In this document: piece after piece, positions 1 to 7,421 of the stretch
How positions within the stretch are numbered: the stretch's first letter is position 1
How the letters are laid out: every line of letters starts with the position of its first letter
Assembly: GCF_021246465.1 (NCBI RefSeq)
Contig: NZ_JAHRHK010000022.1
Span: forward strand, 12,613-45,630
From: Nocardioides sp. R-C-SC26
Lineage (GTDB): Bacteria > Actinomycetota > Actinomycetes > Propionibacteriales > Nocardioidaceae
Length of the DNA stretch: 33,018 nt
Reading direction: 5' to 3'
The notes under the pieces: generated by a model
The model's database searches: none
What the model was told of the DNA's origin: nothing
The model's input: only the letters and a program-made list of their open reading frames with translations
Program-made: the position numbers and the translations under genes

Positions 1-1
1 C

Positions 2-532
2 CGCCGGGTGCCCCCCCCCACCCCGGGCCCCCCGGGGCCCCCCGATCGGCTGGACGACGCACTGGCCGACCAGCCGATCGTCACCGCGATGGATCAGCGA
101 GCCTTCGCCGCCCAGCAGCGCGAGCCGATCGACCAGTTCGTGCTGTTGATCTATGCCCTGCTCGCCCTGGCGCTGGTGATCGCCGTGCTCGGCATCGTCA
201 ACACCCTGGCTCTGTCGGTGATCGAGCGGACCCGCGAGGTGGGTCTGCTGCGCGCCATCGGCATCACCCGCGGTCAGCTGCGTCGGATGATCACCTTGGA
301 GTCGATCGTCATCGCCGCCCTGGGCGCGGTGCTCGGCGTGATCCTCGGCATCGGGTTCGGGATCGCGCTCATGTCGGCCGTGCGCGACGAAGGGCTGGAG
401 GTGATCAGCGTGCCGGAGGGCCAGGTCGCGCTCTTCCTGGGGCTGAGTGTCGTGATCGGAGTGCTGGCGGCGATCGCGCCCGCTCGTCGCGCCGCCCGAC
501 TCGACGTCCTCGACGCGATCGCGACCGAGTGA
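2..532 (+). CDS. ABC transporter permease, FtsX/MacB type, 3' part
   Basis: The reading frame is open at the left edge, so only the C-terminal about 176 residues are present. The visible part has the typical end of an FtsX-like permease: a hydrophobic helix (LLIYALLALALVIAVLGIVN) followed by the conserved cytoplasmic stretch ERTREVGLLRAIG, two further membrane segments (roughly IVIAALGAVLGVILGIGFG and ALFLGLSVVIGVLAAIAP) and a basic PARRAARLDVLDAIATE tail, which closes most members of this family. Such permeases pair with a LolD/MacB-type ATPase, expected upstream and outside the window; the substrate cannot be told. The first about 50 bases are runs of C and G that translate to an odd proline-rich stretch not expected in this family, so the sequence there may be faulty. 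The family call is firm. Confidence 0.9.
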   Translation, partial: RRVPPPTPGPPGPPDRLDDALADQPIVTAMDQRAFAAQQREPIDQFVLLIYALLALALVIAVLGIVNTLALSVIERTREVGLLRAIGITRGQLRRMITLESIVIAALGAVLGVILGIGFGIALMSAVRDEGLEVISVPEGQVALFLGLSVVIGVLAAIAPARRAARLDVLDAIATE

Positions 533-544
533 GAGGGGCCCGAC

Positions 545-562
545 GGGGTCGGCAGCGACCCC
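545..562. terminator. Small hairpin between permease and GntR genes
   Basis: GGGGTCG and CGACCCC form a perfect 7-bp stem with a GCAG loop 12 bases after the permease stop. There is no T-run, so this is only a possible factor-independent end signal. Confidence 0.35.
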
Positions 563-641
563 CTGACGCGGCCGCGGAGGCGGCGGGGTGACGCCGGTCT
601 CGTATTGCCCGATTCTGCGGACGACGGGGGGCTCGGAACCC

Positions 642-647
642 TACGCT
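642..647 (+). promoter_or_regulatory. -10 box (TACGCT) for a leaderless GntR-family gene
   Basis: TACGCT lies 7 bases before the GTG start at 655, so transcription should begin at or next to the start codon. No ribosome binding site and no clear -35 are visible. Confidence 0.6.
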
Positions 648-654
648 CGGGAGC

Positions 655-1374
655 GTGGAGGACGCTCTCATCTCGGACGGTCGTGCGCTCAAGCACGTGG
701 CCGTGCGCGAGTACGTGCGCGGCCTGGTGGCCGGGCACGCGCCGGGCTCCCCGGCGCCGTCGGAACGGGAGTTGGTGCAGCGCTTCGGCGTCGCGCGGAT
801 GACGGTGCGTCAGGCGCTCGACGCCTTGGTGACGGAGGGGCTGCTCGAGCGGATCCCGGGGCGCGGAACATTCGTCGCGCGACCCCGTCGGATCGCGACG
901 CCGATCACCAGCTACTCCGAGGAGATGACGCGTCGCGGGATGCTCGCGGAGTCGCAGACCCTGCTGGTCAGGCGTGAGCACGCCGGCCCCGGCGTGGCGC
1001 GAGCGTTCAACCTGACCGAGGGCGATGCGGTGGTCCACTGGCGGCGCCTGCGCCGCGCGGACGGCCAGCCGCTGTGCATCGAGGACGCCTACCTCAACGA
1101 GGTGCTCCTGCCCGGGTTCCTCCACGCGGCGATGCCGACCAGCCTCTATGACGACCTCGCCGCTCGCGGACTCCGTCCGACCTGGGCCGAGGACTCCATC
1201 TCCGCCGACGTGGCGACCGAGGAGGAGGCCGAGCTGCTGGAGGTGGTGCCCGCCACCGTCGTCCTGCGCCACTCGCGCCGCGGCCTGGTCGGTGACCGGG
1301 TCGTCGAAGTCTCCCGCAGCGTCTACCGGGCCGACCGGTACACGATGTGGATGCAGCTCGGCACCGACGACTGA
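655..1374 (+). CDS. GntR-family transcriptional regulator with UTRA domain (HutC/DasR type)
   Basis: This 239-residue protein has an N-terminal winged helix (about residues 10-75) with the GntR signature PSERELVQRFGVARMTVRQ and the wing GRGTFVA. A UTRA effector-binding domain (about 90-235) follows and ends in the usual VVEVSRSVYRADRYTMW strand. Members of this branch sense small metabolites such as sugar phosphates or histidine-pathway intermediates and repress nearby transport or catabolic genes; the effector here cannot be read from the sequence. The GTG start sits 7 bases after a TACGCT box and lacks a ribosome binding site, which suggests a leaderless transcript. The gene stands alone between a permease end and a repeat-rich spacer, so its target is unclear; autoregulation is usual in the family. 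Confidence 0.93.
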   Translation: MEDALISDGRALKHVAVREYVRGLVAGHAPGSPAPSERELVQRFGVARMTVRQALDALVTEGLLERIPGRGTFVARPRRIATPITSYSEEMTRRGMLAESQTLLVRREHAGPGVARAFNLTEGDAVVHWRRLRRADGQPLCIEDAYLNEVLLPGFLHAAMPTSLYDDLAARGLRPTWAEDSISADVATEEEAELLEVVPATVVLRHSRRGLVGDRVVEVSRSVYRADRYTMWMQLGTDD

Positions 1375-1382
1375 CCTCTGTC

Positions 1383-1420
1383 GGTGGTCGAGGAGGTCGC
1401 TCTGCGACCGTCACGAGACC
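1383..1420 (+). repeat. GGTGGTCGAG-family intergenic hairpin repeat, copy 1
   Basis: The unit begins GGTGGTCGAGGAGGTCGC and ends CACGAGACC. Its middle forms GGTCGC-TCT-GCGACC, a 6-bp stem with a 3-base loop. Closely related copies lie at 1547-1584 and 17135-17172. Confidence 0.8.
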
Positions 1421-1438
1421 CGGTGGGTCGGCTGTGGT

Positions 1439-1480
1439 GGTTTCGTGACGGCCCTCGTTCCTCGGGCCTCCTCAACCACC
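1439..1480 (-). repeat. GGTGGTCGAG-family repeat, inverted divergent copy
   Basis: Read on the minus strand it begins GGTGGTTGAGGAGG and ends GTCACGAAACC, so with copy 1 it forms a large inverted pair separated by 18 bases. Confidence 0.7.
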
Positions 1481-1486
1481 AGGGTC

Positions 1487-1508
1487 GGTGGTCGAGCTTG
1501 TCGAGACC
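1487..1508 (+). repeat. GGTGGTCGAG-family repeat, short 22-bp form
   Basis: This is the short form, GGTGGTCGAG followed by CTTG and TCGAGACC. It is identical to the four units at 9361-9475. Confidence 0.8.
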
Positions 1509-1546
1509 CTCGCGGCATCTCGGCGGGCTCGATGGCCGTGGTCTCC

Positions 1547-1584
1547 GGTGGTCGAGGAGGTCGCTCTGCGACCGTCACGAGGCC
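1547..1584 (+). repeat. GGTGGTCGAG-family repeat, long form
   Basis: It differs from the copy at 1383-1420 at one base (GAGGCC for GAGACC near the end). It ends 7 bases short of the stop codon of the convergent gene on the minus strand. Confidence 0.8.
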
Positions 1585-1591
1585 CGGTGCG

Positions 1592-2005
1592 TCAACCTCT
1601 GGCGTCTCGCCCGAGCTGGCCCAGAGCGGCGACGACGTGGCCGGTCTCCTCGCAGACCCACACCGGATCGGGCCCACCGAGGTCGGGCTGGATGTAGAGC
1701 GAGTGCAGAGCCTCGCGTGGGTCGGGGGCGCGACCGGGGAGCTCCGGGGCATCGCAGTCCTGGCACAGCGGCCACCGCCCGACCATCTCCAGCAGGGCGT
1801 CCTGCACGTCCTGGGCGACCAGGCCGGCGATGTAGGCCGCACCCTCGGGCCACTGCTCGAGCCACCAACGTCGCTCCGCGCAGGCGTCCTCCAGGGCCGA
1901 GACGGCGGCCGGTGTCGCGTGCGCGCGGGCGGCGAGGTCAGCAAGCACCATCGCGCGCGCCTGCATCAACACTTCCGTCGACCCTGCTGCGTCCACGCCG
2001 GCCAT
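1592..2005 (-). CDS. Conserved-looking hypothetical protein, possible CxxC metal site
   Basis: I do not recognise a named family. The frame has good actinobacterial codon bias and encodes 137 residues. The N-terminal part looks helical (MQARAMVLADLAARAH, then ALEDACAERRWWLEQWPEGAAY). The C-terminal half has WPLCQDCDAPE, then HSLYIQPDLGG and PDPVWVCEETGHVV, so a C-x2-C pair plus a later Cys and His might bind zinc; this is inference. The ATG at 2005 has AAGG directly against it. The GTG at 1996 has AAGGA 8 bases upstream and is an equally good or better start. The gene is divergent from the DUF4031 gene with 63 bases between them. A longer in-frame extension upstream is not protein-like and was left out. 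Confidence 0.6.
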   Translation of the reverse strand: MAGVDAAGSTEVLMQARAMVLADLAARAHATPAAVSALEDACAERRWWLEQWPEGAAYIAGLVAQDVQDALLEMVGRWPLCQDCDAPELPGRAPDPREALHSLYIQPDLGGPDPVWVCEETGHVVAALGQLGRDARG

Positions 2006-2056
2006 CCTTGCGCGCGGCACAAGCGCGCCCCGACGACGGTCCCGCGGGCCGTCCGC

Positions 2057-2062
2057 GATGAT
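2057..2062 (+). promoter_or_regulatory. Possible -10 box (GATGAT) for leaderless DUF4031 gene
   Basis: GATGAT lies 6 bases before the GTG at 2069. The same hexamer with the same spacing precedes the DUF4190-like gene on the minus strand (24547-24552). Confidence 0.35.
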
Positions 2063-2068
2063 GGAGGC

Positions 2069-2329
2069 GTGGTGGTGCTGATCGATCCGCCGAACGCGGC
2101 CGGCCACGGCCGACTGTGGTCGCACCTGGCGAGCGACGACTCCTACGAGGAGCTCCACGACTTCGCCCGGGGTCTCGGGTTCTCGCTGCGCGGCTTCGAT
2201 CGCGACCACTACGACGTCCCGGCCGAGTGGTACGACGACGTCGTGGCTGCCGGAGCCCTCCCGGTCAGCTCCCGCGAGCTCGTGGCGAGGTTGATCGCCT
2301 CCGGGCTACGGCGTCGTCGGGGCCAGTAG
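2069..2329 (+). CDS. DUF4031 domain protein
   Basis: This 86-residue protein matches the DUF4031 family as I know it: it opens VVLIDPP, then HGRLWSHLASD, SYEELHDFARGLGF, the central FDRDHYDVP, and closes SSRELVARLIASGLR. The function of the family is unknown. Three GTG codons stand in a row at 2069, 2072 and 2075; 2069 gives the length usual for the family. The 3' end overlaps the 3' end of the convergent HD-domain gene by 24 bases, so the two messages are partly complementary. Confidence 0.82.
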   Translation: MVVLIDPPNAAGHGRLWSHLASDDSYEELHDFARGLGFSLRGFDRDHYDVPAEWYDDVVAAGALPVSSRELVARLIASGLRRRRGQ

Positions 2330-2983
2330 CCGTCCGAGTCTGGCGAGCTCGGCGCCGGCGTTCGCTCTCGCCGTCGCCTCCCAGGCCTCGTAGGCCGACC
2401 GGGTGTGGAACAGACGAGGCTTGGCGAGCAGGTCGTCGAGCACCGCGTGCCGTCCGGCGTTGAAGGTCGCGTCGTCGAGGTGGGCGTACTCGGAGCGAAC
2501 GGCGCCCACGTACTCGGCGTATCGCTCGACGGGCGCCGCGAGGATGCCGAGATCGGCGTCGGAGAGCACACAGCCGAGGCGGTCCTCGTCGGCCGGCCGA
2601 TGGGTCTCGGTCAGTCGCACCAGTCGGGCCACCTCGGTGACGGCGTCGGTGGGCACCAACGTCGTGAGCGCCTCCTCGGCCCAGGCCGCGGAGCGCTCCT
2701 CGGCATCCCGCTCACCGTCGTAGACCGCGTCGTGGAACCAGGCCGCCAGCAGGACGACGTCGCGTGCGGCGACGCCGTGCGGCGCGCGGTCGGCCGCACC
2801 GGTGATGCTTGCGTCGAGCTCGCCGGCGTCGGCCAGCGCCTGGACCCGCTCGAGCACCTCGGCCAGGTGCTGGGTGTCGTGGTATCCCCGAGAGGGGTCG
2901 GCGTAGGCGGCCAGCAACTCGTCGCGCAGGGCACCAGCGGGGCCGTCGGAAGCGAGGGGCCAGCTACTACTCGGGGGCTCCAT
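2306..2983 (-). CDS. HD-superfamily metal-dependent phosphohydrolase
   Basis: The 225-residue protein carries the metal-binding pattern of small predicted HD phosphohydrolases: RGYHDTQHL (His35, His39), then LLAAWFHDAVYD with the His84-Asp85 pair, and a downstream Asp in VLSDADLGIL. The natural substrate is unknown, but family members hydrolyse nucleotides or phosphate esters. The ATG at 2983 lies 6 bases after a minus-strand TACGAT box and has no ribosome binding site, so it appears leaderless. It is divergent from serA, with two back-to-back promoters in about 80 bases, and its 3' end overlaps the convergent DUF4031 gene. Confidence 0.88.
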   Translation of the reverse strand: MEPPSSSWPLASDGPAGALRDELLAAYADPSRGYHDTQHLAEVLERVQALADAGELDASITGAADRAPHGVAARDVVLLAAWFHDAVYDGERDAEERSAAWAEEALTTLVPTDAVTEVARLVRLTETHRPADEDRLGCVLSDADLGILAAPVERYAEYVGAVRSEYAHLDDATFNAGRHAVLDDLLAKPRLFHTRSAYEAWEATARANAGAELARLGRLLAPTTP

Positions 2984-2989
2984 CGCCCC

Positions 2990-2995
2990 ATCGTA
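2990..2995 (-). promoter_or_regulatory. -10 box (TACGAT) for leaderless HD-domain gene
   Basis: On the minus strand TACGAT is followed by GGGGCG and the ATG at 2983, a spacing of 6 bases. Confidence 0.6.
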
Positions 2996-3050
2996 GGGAC
3001 CGAGCGTCCCACCCCTGCCGGGCCCCGACGATCACCGACTTCAGACTCCG

Positions 3051-3056
3051 TAGGCT
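3051..3056 (+). promoter_or_regulatory. -10 box (TAGGCT) for leaderless serA
   Basis: TAGGCT lies 7 bases before the GTG at 3064; no ribosome binding site is present. Confidence 0.6.
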
Positions 3057-3063
3057 GGGCGCT

Positions 3064-4263
3064 GTGAAGGCGCTGCTTCTGGAGAACATCCACCCGGTCG
3101 CGGTCGAGACGCTCGAGCGTCGCGGGTTCGACGTCGAGTTGCGGTCGGCGTCGATGAGCGAGGACGAGCTGATCGCCGCACTGCCGGGGGTGAGCCTGCT
3201 CGGCATCCGGTCCAACACCACGATCACCGACGCAGCTCTGGAGGCGGCGACCGACCTGCTCGCGATCGGCTGCTTCTGCATCGGCACCAACCAGGTCGAC
3301 CTGACGGCGGCCGCAGCGCGCGGTGTGGCGGTCTTCAACGCCCCCTACTCCAACACCCGCAGCGTCGTGGAGCTGGTGATCGGCGAGATCATCGCGCTCG
3401 CACGGCGTCTGCCGGAGAAGACCCAGAAGATGCACCAGGGCATTTGGGACAAGTCGGCCAACGGCAGTCACGAGATCCGTGGCCGCACGCTCGGCATCGT
3501 GGGCTACGGCAACATCGGCACGCAGCTCTCGAACGTCGCCGAGGCGATGGGCCTCCGCGTCATCTTCTTCGACACCGCCGACCGGCTCGCCCACGGCAAC
3601 GCCCGGCGGATGCGCACCCTGGACGAGCTCCTCGAGCAGGCTGACGTCGTCAGCCTCCACGTGGACGGCCGCCCCGGCAACGCCGGACTCTTCGGGGCCG
3701 AGCAGTTCGCGAAGATGAAGCGTCGGTCGCTCTTCATCAACGCCGCTCGCGGCATGGTCGTCGACACCACCGCGCTGCGCAGCTTCATCGAGTCCGGTCA
3801 CATCGCCGGTGCCGCGCTCGACGTGTTCCCGGTGGAGCCCAAGGCCCAGGGTGATGTATTCACCTCGCCCCTCCAGGGCCTGGAGAACGTGATCCTGACG
3901 CCGCACGTCGGTGGTTCGACCCAGGAGGCGCAGGAGGAGATCGGCTGGTTCGTGGCCGGCAAGCTCGCGGGCTTCGCGCTCGAGGGCCGCACCGAGCTCT
4001 CGGTGAACCTGCCCGCCGTCCAAGCTCCGCAGCTGACCGTCGGTGCGCGGATCGGCTATCTGCACGTCAACGTGCCCGGCGTCCTGGCCGAGGTGAACCA
4101 GCGCCTGGCCGACCTGGGCGTCAACGTCTCCGCGCAGTACCTGGCGACTCGTGCTGAGCAGGGCTATGTCGTCACCGACGTGATCGATCCGGTGCCCGCT
4201 GAGACGGTCGAGGCGCTCGCGGCCGGCGAGCAGACCATCTGGTTGCGGACCTGGTCGGTCTAG
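3064..4263 (+). CDS. serA: D-3-phosphoglycerate dehydrogenase, short ACT form
   Basis: This enzyme oxidises 3-phosphoglycerate to 3-phosphohydroxypyruvate with NAD, the first step of serine synthesis. The 399-residue product has the split substrate domain with SNTTITDAAL, the conserved CIGTNQVDL, the Rossmann motif GYGNIG (147-152), INAARG with the catalytic Arg near 229, and TPHVGGSTQEAQ with the catalytic His near 281. The last about 70 residues form an ACT domain (IGYLHVNVPGVLAEVNQRLADLGVNVSAQYL), which binds serine for feedback control in E. coli SerA. The length matches the short E. coli-like form (about 410), not the long mycobacterial form with an extra intervening domain. Longer upstream extensions of the frame run through the divergent HD gene and are rejected; the GTG at 3064 fits the leaderless promoter. 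Confidence 0.95.
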   Translation: MKALLLENIHPVAVETLERRGFDVELRSASMSEDELIAALPGVSLLGIRSNTTITDAALEAATDLLAIGCFCIGTNQVDLTAAAARGVAVFNAPYSNTRSVVELVIGEIIALARRLPEKTQKMHQGIWDKSANGSHEIRGRTLGIVGYGNIGTQLSNVAEAMGLRVIFFDTADRLAHGNARRMRTLDELLEQADVVSLHVDGRPGNAGLFGAEQFAKMKRRSLFINAARGMVVDTTALRSFIESGHIAGAALDVFPVEPKAQGDVFTSPLQGLENVILTPHVGGSTQEAQEEIGWFVAGKLAGFALEGRTELSVNLPAVQAPQLTVGARIGYLHVNVPGVLAEVNQRLADLGVNVSAQYLATRAEQGYVVTDVIDPVPAETVEALAAGEQTIWLRTWSV

Positions 4264-4334
4264 ACGACTCCGGCCGCATCGAGACGCGCGGCAACCGAGG
4301 CCGCGTCGGCGGCGTCGAAGAGAGCGTGCAGCCG

Positions 4335-4340
4335 TATCGT
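4335..4340 (+). promoter_or_regulatory. -10 box (TATCGT) for leaderless secreted hydrolase gene
   Basis: TATCGT lies 6 bases before the GTG at 4347. This favours 4347 over the in-frame GTG at 4326, which would lie upstream of the box. Confidence 0.6.
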
Positions 4341-4346
4341 CGTCGC

Positions 4347-7157
4347 GTGCCGCGACCCTCTCGTCTCCTGATCCTCACCGCGCCCGCCGTCATGGCAGCG
4401 GCCCTCGCCTTCCCGTCCGGGTTCGCGGCCGCCACGGCCGCCGGTCCGTCGGTGCCCGGTGCTCGCAGTGGCGCGACCGGTGACGTGTCATCGGACTCCG
4501 GAACGTCGACGGGCACGTGGAATCTGGTGCGCAACGCCGGGGCCGTGACCGTGTCCTGGACGTCTCCCACCCCCTTCCCGCTGACCTCCGACCGCCCGAG
4601 CATCGTGCCCGCACCCGGTGTCGACGGCGTCAGTGTCGGCGCGCCGGTGGTCGCCGACGACGGACGGACGGTGACGGCGACCGTCGCCAGCGAGATCGGC
4701 CAGGTCGACACGGCCGATCTCGACGTCGTGCTGTCCGGCCAGGTGCTCGACCGCGCCGCGGCGACCCCCACTCCGGCTCCGCGGCTCTCGTCGCTGCCCG
4801 CGCCCTCGCGCGACCTTCTGGGCGGGGCCGACCCGGGCGCGCCCGGCGAGTTCGCCACCGCCAGCAGCGACTACACCCTCGATCCGGTCAAGCTCGACGG
4901 GATGGAGGAGCCGATCGAGATGATCGGTCACGTCGTCGAGCCCGCCACCGATGCCGCGACGCGGGCAGCGACAGGCCCACGACCGCTCGTGCTGTTCCTG
5001 CACGGGCGCCACGGCGTCTGCTTCAACCCCACCAAGGGCGACGACTACTCCGAGGCCTGGCCGTGCCAGGCGCCGTTCGAGGAGATCCCCAGTCACCTCG
5101 GCTACGTCTACGCCCAGGAGCTGCTCGCCTCGCAGGGCTACACGACGGTCTCGGTGCGGGTCAACGGCATCAACGCGCAGGACTACGCACTGCCCGACGG
5201 CGGTGCCGATGCGCGCGCTCAGATCGTCGCGCGGCATCTGCAGTACTGGGTCGGCCTCGCCGACACCCACGGCGTCGACCTGGACCGCACCGTGCTCATC
5301 GGCCACAGCCGCGGCGGTGAGGGCGTCGACCGAGCGTCGATCCAGATCCCGCTCGACGCCCCCTACCGGATCGCCGGCCAACTGCTGCTCGCGCCGACCG
5401 ACTTCGCCTCGCACACCGCGTCCTACGTGCCGACCGTGACGGTGCTGCCCTACTGCGACGGCGACGTGTCCGACCTGCAGGGCCAGCGCTTCACCGACGT
5501 CGGTCGCGACATCGCCGCCGACGACACCAGCGTGAAGAGCTCGGTGCTCGTGATGGGCGCCAACCACAACTTCTTCAACACCGAGTGGACGCCGGCCACC
5601 GCCGTCGCACCGTCCTCCGACGACTGGTACGGCGAGCCGACCGAGCCCTGCGGTCGCCGCTCGGCCGATCGCCTCAGCGCCGCCCAGCAGCGTGCGGTCG
5701 GACGGACCTACATCGCCGCCGCCGTCGACCTCTTCACCCGTGCCGACGGCGACCGGGTACTGCCCCTCTTCGACGGCAGCCCCGTCACCGTCGCCTCGAT
5801 TGGACGCGCCGACGTCTACAGCCACGCGCTCGGCGGCGGTCGCGACGTGCGTCGTCCCGGCCTCGAGGCCACGCCGACCCTGACGACGTCCGGTGCGACC
5901 GGTCGACTGTGCAACGGCATCGCCTCGGGGCAGAGGGCGGCCTTCGGAACCTGTGGGCGCGACGTCACGACCGAGATCGCGCCGCACTGGCTGGCCGGTG
6001 GGGAGGCGGCGCCGTCGCGCCAGTTCTTCGAGTTCTCCTGGACCTCGACCGGTGCGCGCGGCGGCCTGCGCTTCGACGGCCCGCTCGACCTCACGAGTCG
6101 GCGCCTGGAGCTCCGGACGATCGCGGACCCGCGCTATCCGGCACCGACCGTGACGGTACGACTCACCGACGCGACGGGGGCTACGGTCGACGTCACGCCG
6201 CGCGGTGGTGGCCTGCTGACGCCCTTCTTCCGCCAGGAGATGGTTCGCAAGCTGTGGGCGCAGACACTCATCGTCGACCCGCCGGCGGGCGCAGGGCAGG
6301 ACGCAGCGTTCGGGTGGGATGCCGTGACCGCGGTCGAGCTCGTCACCGACACGGCGCGGGGCCGGGTGTGGATCGCCGACCTCGCCTCGGCGGGGGACAC
6401 GCTCGCGCCTGTGCCGAACAAGCGTCTGCCGCGCCTGAGCCTGGGGCGGCTGAACATCGTCGAGGGAGATCGCAACGGTGACCAGGTGGCCCAGATTCCC
6501 TTCACCGTGGCCGGCGAGGTCACGCGTCCGGCGCGCGTGACGGTGTTCACCGCCGGCCAGCGTCCGGGGTCGAACTACCGATTCGCCGTCGACCTGGCGC
6601 CGGGCCAGACCTCGGGGTCGATCCCGGTGACCTACCACTCCGACCGGCTCGACAGCTACGACCAGCAGGTCCAGGTCTCGACGTGGGCCGTGCGCAACAT
6701 CGTCGCCGACGGCTACCTGGGGCAGCTCGACGTCCGCGACGACGACCCGACGCCGAAGATCACCGTCAAGCCGGTCTCTCGTGTGGTGCGCGAGGGCGAG
6801 TCCGCTCAGTGGACGGTCAAGATCGCGAAGCCGGTCGGCTACGACCTGTATGTCGGCGGCACCTTCGTCAAGGGGCGCGGCGCCAACCTGCGCGGCGACG
6901 ACCTCCCGCCGTCCTGGCTGGAGATCCATGGCGACACCCAGCACCCGACGTGGCCGCTGTGGCGCACCTGGGCCTACCTCGGCGGCTCCGTGCCTCAGGG
7001 AAGCCGTGAGCTGACCCTGCGTCTGCCGATCGCCCGGGACGACGTCGCCGAGGGACGCGAGCGCGTCACCGTCGTGTTCCGCATCGGTGAGAAGGAGCGG
7101 GAGTTCCGTAGCTCGGTCGTCGTCCTCGACGGCCCGCCGCCTCGCGCTCGCGGCTGA
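4347..7157 (+). CDS. Secreted alpha/beta hydrolase with C-terminal beta modules
   Basis: The 936-residue product begins with a signal peptide (MPRPSRLLILTAPAVMAAAL, cleavage probably after an Ala near residue 30). A Thr/Val-rich beta domain follows. The alpha/beta hydrolase core (about 200-470) has LVLFLHGRHG with an oxyanion-type HGR, nucleophile elbow GHSRGG (Ser321), LPYCDGDV with a candidate acid (Asp371 or Asp373), and GANHNFFN with the likely catalytic His407. After a further beta-rich region (about 510-690) come two repeats resembling Calx-beta modules (each with an I/V-x-EG turn: NIVEGDRNGD near 700 and VVREGESAQW near 815). The substrate is unknown; an extracellular ester or polymer is plausible. 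The gene is monocistronic, with a 4347 start chosen from signal-peptide shape and the leaderless promoter. Confidence 0.85.
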   Translation: MPRPSRLLILTAPAVMAAALAFPSGFAAATAAGPSVPGARSGATGDVSSDSGTSTGTWNLVRNAGAVTVSWTSPTPFPLTSDRPSIVPAPGVDGVSVGAPVVADDGRTVTATVASEIGQVDTADLDVVLSGQVLDRAAATPTPAPRLSSLPAPSRDLLGGADPGAPGEFATASSDYTLDPVKLDGMEEPIEMIGHVVEPATDAATRAATGPRPLVLFLHGRHGVCFNPTKGDDYSEAWPCQAPFEEIPSHLGYVYAQELLASQGYTTVSVRVNGINAQDYALPDGGADARAQIVARHLQYWVGLADTHGVDLDRTVLIGHSRGGEGVDRASIQIPLDAPYRIAGQLLLAPTDFASHTASYVPTVTVLPYCDGDVSDLQGQRFTDVGRDIAADDTSVKSSVLVMGANHNFFNTEWTPATAVAPSSDDWYGEPTEPCGRRSADRLSAAQQRAVGRTYIAAAVDLFTRADGDRVLPLFDGSPVTVASIGRADVYSHALGGGRDVRRPGLEATPTLTTSGATGRLCNGIASGQRAAFGTCGRDVTTEIAPHWLAGGEAAPSRQFFEFSWTSTGARGGLRFDGPLDLTSRRLELRTIADPRYPAPTVTVRLTDATGATVDVTPRGGGLLTPFFRQEMVRKLWAQTLIVDPPAGAGQDAAFGWDAVTAVELVTDTARGRVWIADLASAGDTLAPVPNKRLPRLSLGRLNIVEGDRNGDQVAQIPFTVAGEVTRPARVTVFTAGQRPGSNYRFAVDLAPGQTSGSIPVTYHSDRLDSYDQQVQVSTWAVRNIVADGYLGQLDVRDDDPTPKITVKPVSRVVREGESAQWTVKIAKPVGYDLYVGGTFVKGRGANLRGDDLPPSWLEIHGDTQHPTWPLWRTWAYLGGSVPQGSRELTLRLPIARDDVAEGRERVTVVFRIGEKEREFRSSVVVLDGPPPRARG

Positions 7158-7317
7158 GCCTGGGGCCACCGACTCTCGCCTGCTGCGCGACACCATCCGG
7201 GCGCGTTGGCGGCGTTGCCCACGCTCGACGGTGCACCCAGACCGCCTTCGCGCGGGCGCCTTGCCACCCCACCCGCCTGGTGCCGCTCGCCACGCCGACA
7301 ACCGGTGGATCCAGGCT

Positions 7318-7364
7318 GAGTCCAGCTGGTCTGGTCCTCCTCCGGGGTGGGCCAGACCAGCCGG
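7318..7364. repeat. Inverted repeat in the spacer before the C11 lipoprotein gene
   Basis: GCTGGTCTGG and CCAGACCAGC form a perfect 10-bp stem around a loop of about 17 bases (approximate outer coordinates). It lies about 50 bases before the -10 box of the next gene, so it could be an operator or the end signal of the hydrolase gene. Confidence 0.4.
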
Positions 7365-7407
7365 GCGAACTTTGGTGATGACCGATCGGGTCGGCGGCTC
7401 GCGGCCC

Positions 7408-7413
7408 TACGCT
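7408..7413 (+). promoter_or_regulatory. -10 box (TACGCT) for leaderless C11 lipoprotein gene
   Basis: TACGCT lies 8 bases before the GTG at 7422, the start that also gives a clean lipoprotein signal peptide. Confidence 0.6.
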
Positions 7414-7421
7414 GCGTCGCC

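Noticed and set aside
2809..3063. Upstream extension of the serA frame to 2809.
   Set aside because: It runs antisense through the HD-domain gene and its promoter, and its sequence is Arg/Pro-rich shadow coding.
4262..4330. A minus-strand protein-like tail (reading RLHALFDAADAASVAARLDAAGVV then stop) in the spacer after serA.
   Set aside because: The frame has good codon bias but no start codon in reach and no room before the next gene; it is likely compositional, at most a small gene remnant.
4488..7301. A 937-residue frame on the minus strand opposite the secreted hydrolase gene.
   Set aside because: Its composition is the Arg/Gly/Val/Asp-rich pattern of antisense frames in high-GC genes, and the plus strand has clear domains and a signal peptide.
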